64,000 nt of DNA, from assembly GCA_024403695.1 (NCBI GenBank), contig JAKSRI010000002.1:98233-162232 (forward strand), given 5' to 3'. The DNA is from Saccharofermentans sp. GTDB lineage: Bacteria > Bacillota > Clostridia > Saccharofermentanales > Saccharofermentanaceae. Below are positions 51,953 through 59,678 of the stretch, in pieces; the first letter of the stretch is position 1; each line of letters starts with the position of its first letter. The translations under genes and the position numbers were made by a program. A model generated the notes under the pieces. It had not been told where the DNA came from. It did not search any database and worked only from the letters and a program-made list of their open reading frames with translations.

Positions 51953-53440
51953 ATGCTTAGGGATCGCACCTATTCCTTTAATAAAAAGATGATTACTGAC
52001 AACGCTTTGGATTTTTCAAAGCGTTCGTCATTTGTGCGAGAAGTTATGTTGGAGAAGGTGTATCCAACAAGAATTATTGTTCCAATGATGCAGCATTATG
52101 GCGTCCCTGCAGTTCCAACTGTTGAAGTTGGGGAGAAGGTTACCATTGGCCAGTGTATTGGTGCTCCAGAACCAGGAAGTTTTTCAGTCCCTGTTCACAG
52201 CGGCATATCCGGAACTGTAACTGATATTCGTGATGTTTCATTGCCAAATGGTGTTAAATGTAGAGCCATTTGTATTGAGAGTGATCGTAAGAGAACATAT
52301 CACCAGTCAATTAGTCCGAGAAGTAATATCCATATAAGTGCTTCTGAATTTATGGGTATTGTTAAGAATGCTGGAATAGTTGGTATGGGTGGTGAAGGAA
52401 TTCCAACCATTGCTAAGATTAACCGTGCTAGAGAGACTGGCGTTACTGAGGTTCTTGTAAATTGCCTTCAGAGTGAACCGTATTCCTATTCAGATTTTCT
52501 TAGAATTTCTGATAGTGCGGACTATATCGTTATGGGTGCAGTGGCACTTGCTGGTGCTGTTGGTGTTACTCGCATAAGATTTCTTGTGTCAGAGTCAGCT
52601 AGTTCAGAGATAGTAGCATTGCAGACCGCAATGCAGAGGACAGCGGGTGAGTATTCTGGTTATTCCTTTGATTTCGCTTACTTTAAAAACAGATTTCCCC
52701 AGGGCTATTATCGTCTGGTAGCAAGAGCTCTTTATGGTGAAATTTTGGGTGAGAATGACACCATGGAAAACGCATGCCACGCAGTTATGTTTAATTGTTC
52801 CACTGTTTTCGCGTGCTGGAATGCAGTTGCAGATGGTTTACCATTAATGTCACGTGTACTTACTGTTACAGGTGAGGATGGTCTTGGACACAATGTGCTA
52901 GCTCCAATTGGAACTCCTGTTTCCGAACTTCTTGATTCAGTTAATGGTAAGCTCGAGACTAATAATACAATTGTATGGGGAAGTTGTCTTACAGGTCTTG
53001 TAACTAATGATCCGGATAACACGCCGATTATTAAGACAACTTCGGCCATAACTATTGTTAGAGATGATGATGTGCATGAGTATCCATGTATTCACTGCGG
53101 TAGTTGTATTGAGAACTGCCCTATGGAGATCGAGCCAGGTATAGTAACTACGCTAATTAAACAGGGCCGCTATGACGAGGCTGAGCAGGAAGGTGCACGA
53201 AAGTGTATCTCTTGTGGAGCGTGTTCTTACGTGTGTCCTTCTGGTCTGCCATTAACACCAACTATTGCAATGTTTGCAGCGCAGAAACGAAACTCAGTTG
53301 TTAGTGCTTATTCCACAACTGAGAAGATTGATATTGGTTCTGTTACTTTGATGGAGGCGTATGAAGATGTTTCCTCAAAGGAGTACGTAAAGAAAGAGGA
53401 AAAAGTGGTGCTCCCATTTGAAGGAGGTAAATTCATATGA
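51953..53440 (+). CDS. rnfC: RnfC-like subunit of a reduced Rnf-type complex
   Basis: A 495-residue protein with RnfC layout. An N-terminal region VPMMQHYGVPAVPTVEVGEKV and PVHSGISGTVTDI (biotinyl-like fold) comes first, then the nucleotide-binding part GMGGEGIPTIAKI (canonical GxGGAGFPT), and two intact 4Fe-4S motifs (CIHCGSCIENCP and CISCGACSYVCP). Two sites differ from normal RnfC: the FKGG-type N-terminal motif is missing, and the conserved NGAECEPY reads NCLQSEPY. These changes touch the FMN/NADH region, so the electron donor could differ. It begins 2 bases after rpoD and overlaps the RnfD-like gene by 4 bases. Confidence 0.8.
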   Translation: MLRDRTYSFNKKMITDNALDFSKRSSFVREVMLEKVYPTRIIVPMMQHYGVPAVPTVEVGEKVTIGQCIGAPEPGSFSVPVHSGISGTVTDIRDVSLPNGVKCRAICIESDRKRTYHQSISPRSNIHISASEFMGIVKNAGIVGMGGEGIPTIAKINRARETGVTEVLVNCLQSEPYSYSDFLRISDSADYIVMGAVALAGAVGVTRIRFLVSESASSEIVALQTAMQRTAGEYSGYSFDFAYFKNRFPQGYYRLVARALYGEILGENDTMENACHAVMFNCSTVFACWNAVADGLPLMSRVLTVTGEDGLGHNVLAPIGTPVSELLDSVNGKLETNNTIVWGSCLTGLVTNDPDNTPIIKTTSAITIVRDDDVHEYPCIHCGSCIENCPMEIEPGIVTTLIKQGRYDEAEQEGARKCISCGACSYVCPSGLPLTPTIAMFAAQKRNSVVSAYSTTEKIDIGSVTLMEAYEDVSSKEYVKKEEKVVLPFEGGKFI

Positions 53441-54372
53441 GTTTTGACCTTCGCAAAACAGCTCCATATATTCATACAGACAGAACTACAAAATATATGT
53501 ATTTTTGTCTTCTTATCGCGCTGATTCCACCGGTAACTTATGCTGTTTTCTACTATGGTTTAAAGGCGGCTATTCTTATTGGCTTCTGCGGATTCCTTGC
53601 TTCGCTTTGCCAGGGTTTTAAGGATTACAGTGCACCAGTTCATGGTATTGTTCTGGCGCTTATGCTGCCATCTACAGGTTCTTTATATACAGCTGCTATA
53701 GGTGTTCTGATTTCTGAGTTTATGCTTAAGAAAATGTTCGGAGGACCAGGTAGTAATATTGTGTATCCTGCAGCATGTAGTCGAATGATATTGGAGTTGA
53801 TGTTCCCTCAAGATATGGCAGTTGCTCTGGAACCTGGACAGAACTGGTTCTCGATAAAGTCATTGTTCATTCTGGGTGGAGAAGATAAGGCTCCGCTTTC
53901 CACGATTACATATAGTAGGGCAGAGATTATTGCAGGTCGTTTCCCAACCTATATGGGTATGAGTTGTTTCATTTTGATTATGGTTGGAATGGTGTTTTTG
54001 TGGCATAGCAGAGCTACAAAAATGGGTGCCCCTGTAGCATATCTTGCAACCGTATTTGTTATAAAAATGCTTATTACTACTGAGGGCAACTTCTTCATGT
54101 CTTCCGCTAGCTTTATGATGACATCAGGCGTAGCTTTTGTAGCTATTTATATGCTTACTGATCCTACAAATACGGTTCAGTTCGGTTATGCAGCACCTGT
54201 CGAGGGCGTTGTCTGTGGCGTGGCTACAGCATTGCTTAGTATGAGAGTTACGGGTATTACATTAGTGCTTGTTCCTGTACTTCTTGCTGGTCTTATGGAT
54301 GGTAGCATCAGATTCTATGTCGGACTTCTCGAGAAGAAGAGACTGGAGGTAGAGCAGAATGAAGAAATCTAA
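53437..54372 (+). CDS. rnfD: RnfD-like membrane subunit (NqrB/RnfD family)
   Basis: A 311-residue protein with about nine to ten helices. FGGPGSNIVYPAACSRMILE matches the GGLGxNxFNPA segment of RnfD, and YMLTDPTNTVQFG matches the FMATDPVTSP element. The flavin-binding SGATPL loop of RnfD is not evident; the equivalent stretch reads APLSTITYS, which keeps Ser and Thr but not the Gly-Ala. If Thr there binds FMN, the motif is unusual. It overlaps the preceding gene by 4 bases and the next by 14. Confidence 0.78.
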   Translation: MSFDLRKTAPYIHTDRTTKYMYFCLLIALIPPVTYAVFYYGLKAAILIGFCGFLASLCQGFKDYSAPVHGIVLALMLPSTGSLYTAAIGVLISEFMLKKMFGGPGSNIVYPAACSRMILELMFPQDMAVALEPGQNWFSIKSLFILGGEDKAPLSTITYSRAEIIAGRFPTYMGMSCFILIMVGMVFLWHSRATKMGAPVAYLATVFVIKMLITTEGNFFMSSASFMMTSGVAFVAIYMLTDPTNTVQFGYAAPVEGVVCGVATALLSMRVTGITLVLVPVLLAGLMDGSIRFYVGLLEKKRLEVEQNEEI

Positions 54373-55624
54373 GATTATCTCACTGACTATTCAGGCTGCT
54401 ATTATGGTAGTTATCAGTCTAGTTATTATTCTTGCTGGTATTGCTATGTCTACAGGCGAGAAGAATGAACGTGTACAGGATGAGTATTCAGAACGTTTCT
54501 GTGATGTGCTTCCTGCTTCATCCTATGAGTTGGTTGATACAGATATTTTGGAAAGATATAAGGATATATCTGCTGTTTATGAGGGATATGATGAGAATGG
54601 TGTTCCTGTAGGATTTGTTATTGACATTGAGACTACTGTCAAAGGCGAGCAGACACTTCATGTATTAACTGGTATCACATATGATGGTGCACAGCTTACA
54701 GGTATTAAGCACGAGGCAGATGAAAAGAATCCTGTTGATATTTCTGATGAAGAAATAAATTTGATTGCGTCTCAGATTGTTGGACAGCAGATTCCGGTAT
54801 GTATAAATACTGAGAAGGATATTGAGGTTCAGTCAGATACTGTTGTAAGACATCTTATGGGTCTTAATGACGGAACTTATTTCGCACAGGCTCACGTTGC
54901 TGATAAGGCGGGTTATATAGATTTTATCGAGATTGATGTTAAGGATGGTGTTATCACTAGAGTTCAGTGGGATGCATTTAATGTGGACCGTACTACTCAG
55001 AATAGAAGAGATGCCGCTTTGTCCGGTGCTTATTCTGTTAGTGGAGAGAACTGGGCACAGCAGTCCTATAACCTTTGTCATGCGCTCATTGATTGTCAGG
55101 ATCCAATGCTTCTTGCCATGAAATCAGATGGAACAACTGATATTATTCCTGGCGTAACAGTAAATATTAGACTGTTCATGGATCTTGTTAATGAGTGTAT
55201 CGATTATTCCAGAGCCGGATTTGATAAAGATGCATATTATGCGGGAATGGATGCTATCTTTATGGAGTTGTTTTCTGGAACAGCAGAAGAACTTGGTATT
55301 TATAATAAAGATGGATATATAGTTTATTCTTTCTCAGATTATCCTAATGCATTTGATTACTTTGTAGGCCCTGAAGAGTCATTTGAAGACAGACCAGTTC
55401 TTGAGGATGAGAATAAAGATAAGAATAATGAGATTAATTCTCTTGAGGATGGAGTTAATGTAGGCGGTTCCAGTTTGTCTACAAACAGTATTGATGGAAT
55501 CCCTATGTCAGAGGTAAGAACTTTTATCGATGGTTGCGGTGATGTTGACAGAACACTTTACGTTTTAAGTCCTGTTAATATTTCGTACAAGTTCCTGAAA
55601 GAGTACCTTAACTGGCTCGCATAA
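54359..55624 (+). CDS. RnfG-like FMN-binding subunit, enlarged
   Basis: A 421-residue protein with one N-terminal membrane anchor (about 8-28) and an extracytoplasmic part. Residues 80-150 resemble the first half of RnfG. Residues 165-285 form an FMN-binding domain of the DGTYxA type (DGTYFAQAHVADKAGYIDF). Its usual flavinylation motif SGAT is replaced by PGVT (TDIIPGVTVNI), which keeps the key Asp and Thr; an earlier SGAY has Tyr in place of Thr. Canonical RnfG has about 200 residues, so this is twice that. The C-terminal 110 residues are acidic and unmatched. It overlaps the RnfD-like gene by 14 bases. Confidence 0.68.
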   Translation: MKKSKIISLTIQAAIMVVISLVIILAGIAMSTGEKNERVQDEYSERFCDVLPASSYELVDTDILERYKDISAVYEGYDENGVPVGFVIDIETTVKGEQTLHVLTGITYDGAQLTGIKHEADEKNPVDISDEEINLIASQIVGQQIPVCINTEKDIEVQSDTVVRHLMGLNDGTYFAQAHVADKAGYIDFIEIDVKDGVITRVQWDAFNVDRTTQNRRDAALSGAYSVSGENWAQQSYNLCHALIDCQDPMLLAMKSDGTTDIIPGVTVNIRLFMDLVNECIDYSRAGFDKDAYYAGMDAIFMELFSGTAEELGIYNKDGYIVYSFSDYPNAFDYFVGPEESFEDRPVLEDENKDKNNEINSLEDGVNVGGSSLSTNSIDGIPMSEVRTFIDGCGDVDRTLYVLSPVNISYKFLKEYLNWLA

Positions 55625-55636
55625 CTGGAGGAAGAG

Positions 55637-56701
55637 ATGGCGCTATTTACGAAGAAAAACAAAGCTAATCCATTTGATGATATAGCCACATCTAACGAGG
55701 ATGTTGTTCAGGAGACAGCCTCCAGTATTGTCGTGACGGGAAGAGATGGATTTTCCTTCCGTGGAGGCGTGTTTACCATAACTTTAATTGTTGCATTATG
55801 TTGGATATTTGCTAACTGCAGTAATGTATTGCTGGATTGTGGATTTTTGTTTGGATATTTGTTCATTTGGCTACTCGTTTGCAGATTCTTTGAGAGTCGT
55901 AATCTGGTGCCATTAAACCTTATTTTAAATATCCTGATGGTGGCGGCACCATGCGCGATTTTTTCATCATATATTGAAATGAATTTCTTCTATGCCATGA
56001 TTCCGTTGGTTCTTGGTGTTACGGTGCTTGGTTCATGTCCAGCTGATGGAAGACAGATATTTGAGCGATATCCGCTGAGTTATTATCTGGTTAATATTTT
56101 GGTTGCTGCATTATGCGCTGGCATTCCTGAATTTGTAATGAGACTTGCCAAGAATAGCAACCTTGCTCCTAGAGTGATGCTGGCGTCGTTAGTAATGATA
56201 CTTATTGCGTATTTGGAGAATAAATTAGTTGGCACTCAGACCATGTTATCAGGTCGTTCCCTTTCAGGTTCTGCCACACTTCCTAAGACAGAGTTTGAGA
56301 CACTTAGTAATTTCGTTTCCGGTAGACTTATTTATGGTGGGGTAGCGCTTGTTGCTTATGCACTTTCACTTGGTGCGACATTGGTGGTAAATGATTACAC
56401 CACTTTAAATCCATCCTGCGTAAGGGCATTAGTTACTGCTATTGTTTTTGCGATATATGTTGGTATAAAGAAAAGCAGTAAAATGCCTTTCGAAGCCTTT
56501 ATCGCCATTATGTTGTTTTCTCGTTCAGATTCACTTGTAACATTCCTGGCAGTACTTGCCACAGACATAGTAATAAAGGGTTATATAACAGTAACTAGAC
56601 GTAAAAGTATTTTTCATCAGCGTAATAAATTTGCCGATGGTATTCCAGTAATGTTAATGACTATTGGTATATTCGTGCTTGTGGCTGAGAGCTGTATCTA
56701 A
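55637..56701 (+). CDS. Unrecognised roughly ten-helix membrane protein in the Rnf-like operon
   Basis: A 354-residue protein with an N-terminal cytoplasmic stretch of about 40 residues and about ten hydrophobic helices. It is not a normal RnfA or RnfE (six helices, about 200 residues), and I see no NCAVLG-type cysteine motif, although cysteines occur in helices 1, 3 and 4 (FANCSN, AAPCAI, LGSCPADG). It starts 12 bases after the RnfG-like gene with TGGAGGAAGAG as RBS, and is the last gene of the operon. RnfA, RnfB and RnfE are absent here, so this protein may replace them. Confidence 0.55.
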   Translation: MALFTKKNKANPFDDIATSNEDVVQETASSIVVTGRDGFSFRGGVFTITLIVALCWIFANCSNVLLDCGFLFGYLFIWLLVCRFFESRNLVPLNLILNILMVAAPCAIFSSYIEMNFFYAMIPLVLGVTVLGSCPADGRQIFERYPLSYYLVNILVAALCAGIPEFVMRLAKNSNLAPRVMLASLVMILIAYLENKLVGTQTMLSGRSLSGSATLPKTEFETLSNFVSGRLIYGGVALVAYALSLGATLVVNDYTTLNPSCVRALVTAIVFAIYVGIKKSSKMPFEAFIAIMLFSRSDSLVTFLAVLATDIVIKGYITVTRRKSIFHQRNKFADGIPVMLMTIGIFVLVAESCI

Positions 56702-56716
56702 TAAATCAAATTGTGA

Positions 56717-56722
56717 TATAAT
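56717..56722 (+). promoter_or_regulatory. Extended -10 of the tRNA-Arg gene
   Basis: TGATATAAT (TG at 56714-56715, TATAAT 56717-56722); no clear -35. The start would be about 5 bases before the tRNA. Confidence 0.55.
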
Positions 56723-56733
56723 GCACGTGCCTT

Positions 56734-56810
56734 GATTGTATAGCTCAGCTGGATAGAGCGACCGCCTCCTAAGCGGTAGGCCGGCGGTTCGAATCCGCCT
56801 ACGATCACCA
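56734..56810 (+). tRNA. tRNA-Arg (anticodon CCT)
   Basis: A 77-base cloverleaf with CCA encoded. Acceptor GATTGTA/TACGATC (one G-U), D arm GCTC/GAGC, anticodon stem ACCGC/GCGGT, loop CTCCTAA with anticodon CCT at 56768-56770, variable AGGCC, T arm GGCGG/CCGCC with TTCGAAT. It reads AGG codons. It stands alone with its own promoter and terminator. Confidence 0.96.
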
Positions 56811-56815
56811 TAAAT

Positions 56816-56849
56816 GCCGATGGTTTCACTCGAAACTGTCGGCTTTTTT
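56816..56849 (+). terminator. Terminator of the tRNA-Arg gene
   Basis: GCCGA/TCGGC and GTTTC/GAAAC stacked with a small internal loop, followed by TTTTTT. Confidence 0.87.
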
Positions 56850-56889
56850 GATATAATTAAAAGCAAAATATAGGTGCCCAGGAGGGTTT

Positions 56890-57870
56890 ATGATTAGAAA
56901 GTTTAGTGAGATTGAAGTAGGCAGTGAGCTGGACGTAGAAGTGTTGCTTTTGTCGTCTGAAGTAAAGCAAGGAAAGGCAGGGAACTATACACTTCTCGTT
57001 GTTAGTGATGGTGAAAATAAGTATAACGTTCGCTTCTGGGGCGATATTTCTACAATTGAAGGTATAAGTGATAAGAGTGTTATCACGGTTACACTTAAAG
57101 TGGACAGCTATCAGGGTAGTACTAACTATACATCCAGAGCGATTGCTCCATATACAGGAGTTGAAGCTAAGATGGAGGACTTTATCGTAACACCACCGGT
57201 TGACATAGATGAAATGTATAATTACATAATTGGTGCACTTAATGAAGTTGCTGCTGAGGCGTCAGCAAAAGTATATACATCAAGCGGTAAGAATGAGCCA
57301 ATTGCTAACATTGCGTTGTCACTTATTCAGAATAATGCGGATGCATTTAAGAGAAGTGTTGCTGCTGTAAATGTTCATCACAATATATATGGTGGCTTGT
57401 TGTTCCATACATATGGTATGGTGAAGCTCGCTCAGGGGATGGCAAGTGCGCTTCCTAATATTGATAAAGAACTTCTTGTAGCTGGTTGTGCTATTCACGA
57501 TATTGGAAAGATTTATACGTATAACACTGATGAGCTTGGTGGCGGAGCTATTAATTCTCTCGAGGTTCTTGACGGTCATTTGGCAATTGGTTATGCTGCG
57601 GTTTCACGTGAGAGTAAGAACCATAATTGTCCACCAGAGAGAGTTCATCTCCTGCAACACATGGTAGCCAGTCACCATGGTAAGCCAGAGTGGGATGCCA
57701 TTGCCAAACCATCTACTCCAGAGGCGTTCCTGTTGTTTGCTATTGACTATATTGATAGCCGTTTGTACATCTATAATGATGCTATAGCTAGTGTAGAACC
57801 TGGACAGTTTTCCGGAAAGATATTCAGCCTGGATGGAACAAGCGTGTATAGACCAACTTATTTAAAATAA
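56890..57870 (+). CDS. 3'-5' exoribonuclease YhaM-type (OB fold plus HD domain)
   Basis: A 326-residue protein. An OB-fold nucleic-acid-binding domain (1-100) is followed by an HD domain (about 155-300): VHHNIYGGLLFHTYGMVKLA provides the first His and CAIHDIGKIYTY the HD pair. This is the layout of YhaM, a 3'-5' exoribonuclease that shortens RNA ends. RBS CAGGAGGG precedes the ATG. It is single, with a terminator on each side. Confidence 0.87.
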   Translation: MIRKFSEIEVGSELDVEVLLLSSEVKQGKAGNYTLLVVSDGENKYNVRFWGDISTIEGISDKSVITVTLKVDSYQGSTNYTSRAIAPYTGVEAKMEDFIVTPPVDIDEMYNYIIGALNEVAAEASAKVYTSSGKNEPIANIALSLIQNNADAFKRSVAAVNVHHNIYGGLLFHTYGMVKLAQGMASALPNIDKELLVAGCAIHDIGKIYTYNTDELGGGAINSLEVLDGHLAIGYAAVSRESKNHNCPPERVHLLQHMVASHHGKPEWDAIAKPSTPEAFLLFAIDYIDSRLYIYNDAIASVEPGQFSGKIFSLDGTSVYRPTYLK

Positions 57871-57877
57871 ACATTTA

Positions 57878-57904
57878 AAAAGACTGTTCGAGAGAACAGT
57901 CTTT
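57878..57904. terminator. Bidirectional terminator between YhaM and the DtxR-type gene
   Basis: AAAGACTGTTC, loop GAGA, GAACAGTCTTT. Confidence 0.86.
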
Positions 57905-57906
57905 GT

Positions 57907-58275
57907 TTAATTATTAGCTGTCATGTGAGCCTTGATAGCATTAAATGTCTCATCACTAATGACATGTTCTATGCGGCAAGCATCTTCAACTGCAGTTTCT
58001 TTGCTGACCCCAAGTCTTTCAAATAATGATGAAAGCACATTATGTCTCTCGAAGATTTTTTTGGCTATTTCCTGACCAGAAGGTGTAAGTGTGATGTGAC
58101 CATTATCATCGACAACAATGTAATCACCTTCTTTAAGGAGTTTAACTGCGCGACTTACACTTGGTTTTGAGTAATTCATGTGGTTGGCAATATCAAGAGA
58201 ACGGACAGGTGCATCGCCTTCGGAGAGCACCAAAATAGTCTCCAGATACATCTCAGCTGATTCTTGAATATTCAT
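57907..58275 (-). CDS. DtxR/MntR-family metal-dependent regulator
   Basis: A 122-residue regulator starting MNIQESAEMYLETILVL, the typical DtxR-family opening. The helix-turn-helix is RSLDIANHMNYSKPSVSRAVKLL in two parts (near 25-48). ERHNVLSSLFERLGV and DACRIEHVISDETF supply the metal-site His and Glu. It lacks an SH3 domain, as do MntR proteins. The ATG at 58275 is the family start; the upstream ATG at 58296 would add seven residues. It probably controls metal uptake and perhaps its own promoter, where a 14-bp palindrome lies between -35 and -10. Confidence 0.87.
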   Translation of the reverse strand: MNIQESAEMYLETILVLSEGDAPVRSLDIANHMNYSKPSVSRAVKLLKEGDYIVVDDNGHITLTPSGQEIAKKIFERHNVLSSLFERLGVSKETAVEDACRIEHVISDETFNAIKAHMTANN

Positions 58276-58310
58276 ACAAAAATACCCTTCCGTCATTCAA
58301 ATTCTTTTTT

Positions 58311-58358
58311 ATTATAAATTAATATTAATTATTGAACAACAATCGATAGTGTTATAAT
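58311..58358. promoter_or_regulatory. Back-to-back promoters with a 14-bp palindrome between dtxR-like and methionine gamma-lyase-family genes
   Basis: Minus strand: TTGTTC (58339-58334), 17 bases, TATAAT (58316-58311). Plus strand: TTGAAC (58332-58337), 15 bases, TGTTATAAT (TATAAT 58353-58358). The -35 boxes overlap. AATTAATATTAATT (58317-58330) is a perfect palindrome inside the minus-strand spacer and could be the regulator's operator. Confidence 0.6.
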
Positions 58359-58390
58359 TAAGAGTAATTGTTTTAAGGAGATGCTAATTA

Positions 58391-59644
58391 ATGTCCGTAA
58401 ATAACTATTCAATGTACGGTGTGAGTGATGAGGCTGTTAGACTTGCAAGAATGGCTGATGAGGCTAATGCACCTGTATATCAGAAGATAGAGGAAATAAG
58501 AGAATATAATCAGCTCAGAGTTCTTGATGCTTTTAAGAGACATCATTTCTCGGAGACGCATTTTGTAACTTCTACAGGTTACGGTTATGACGATCCTGGT
58601 CGCGCCAAGATCGAAGAGATTTTTGCAGATCTTTTTGGAGGCGAGGCTGCTTATGTTCGTATTCAGATTAGTTCTGGTACACAGGCTATTTCTTCTATGC
58701 TTTACGGTTTGCTTCGTCCTGGTGACGAGCTCCTGTCAGCTACTGGCAGACCATATGACACACTGGCATCTACTATCGGATTCACAGAAGAGACTTATGA
58801 TGGTTCTCTTATGAATTTTGGCATTACTTATAATGATGTAGAACTTAAGGCAGATGGTTCTCCTGATATTGAGGCGCTCCTTTCAAAGATTACTGATAAG
58901 ACGAAGGTTGTATTTATCCAGAAGTCTAGAGGCTACACAGGAAGACGTGCGCTTACAGGAACAGACATTAAGCTCATTGCTGACAGTGTTCATAACGTAA
59001 ATAAGGATATTATCGTTGCGGTTGATAATTGTTATGGTGAGTTTACTGAGAAGCAGGAGCCTTGTGCTCTTGGTGCAGATATCTGTGCAGGTTCACTTAT
59101 TAAGAATCCAGGTGGTGGAATTTCTCCTTCTGGTGGATATGTAGTCGGTCGCGCTGACCTCGTAGAGAAGGTTGCTCAGAGGATTACCGCCCCAGGACTT
59201 GGAAGTGAAGTTGGTCCTACACTTGGATTTAGCCGTTCTATTGCACAGGGCCTTTTCATGGCACCACATACTGTCGCTGAGTGCCTTAAGGGAGCGGTTT
59301 TCGCAAGTAAGTTTTTTGAACTTGCAGGAATTAAGACAAGCCCTATGGCTGACGAAGAGCGCGGTGATATCGTGCAGACTGTGATTTTCGAGGACCCTGA
59401 TAAGCTTGTTAATTTCTGCCGTAAGGTTCAGGCTTGTTCTCCGGTTGATTCTTTTGTGTCACCTGAGCCATGGGCTATGCCTGGTTATGAAGATGAAGTA
59501 GTAATGGCAGCGGGTACTTTCGTAATGGGTGCCACAACTGAGTTGTCTTGTGATGGTCCTATTAAGCCACCATATATTGCTTACATGCAGGGTGGACTTG
59601 TGGCAGAACAGGTAAAATTAGCTGTAATGCTTTCGTTGCAATAA
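58391..59644 (+). CDS. Methionine gamma-lyase family protein (YnbB-like, PLP enzyme)
   Basis: A 417-residue PLP-dependent enzyme of the family once called aluminium resistance protein. Motifs: STGYGYDDPGRAKIEEIFAD (near 58), VRIQISSGTQAISSMLYG (near 95), VDNCYGEFTEKQEP (near 214; Asp for PLP) and GSLIKNPGGGISPSGGY (near 235; PLP lysine). It is annotated widely as a cystathionine-type beta/gamma-lyase, with no proven substrate. AAGGAG precedes the ATG. It is divergent from the DtxR-type regulator and 34 bases upstream of the HlyD-like gene. Confidence 0.88.
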   Translation: MSVNNYSMYGVSDEAVRLARMADEANAPVYQKIEEIREYNQLRVLDAFKRHHFSETHFVTSTGYGYDDPGRAKIEEIFADLFGGEAAYVRIQISSGTQAISSMLYGLLRPGDELLSATGRPYDTLASTIGFTEETYDGSLMNFGITYNDVELKADGSPDIEALLSKITDKTKVVFIQKSRGYTGRRALTGTDIKLIADSVHNVNKDIIVAVDNCYGEFTEKQEPCALGADICAGSLIKNPGGGISPSGGYVVGRADLVEKVAQRITAPGLGSEVGPTLGFSRSIAQGLFMAPHTVAECLKGAVFASKFFELAGIKTSPMADEERGDIVQTVIFEDPDKLVNFCRKVQACSPVDSFVSPEPWAMPGYEDEVVMAAGTFVMGATTELSCDGPIKPPYIAYMQGGLVAEQVKLAVMLSLQ

Positions 59645-59678
59645 TAATTAACTAGAAGATTAATGGTTGGTATTTTAA

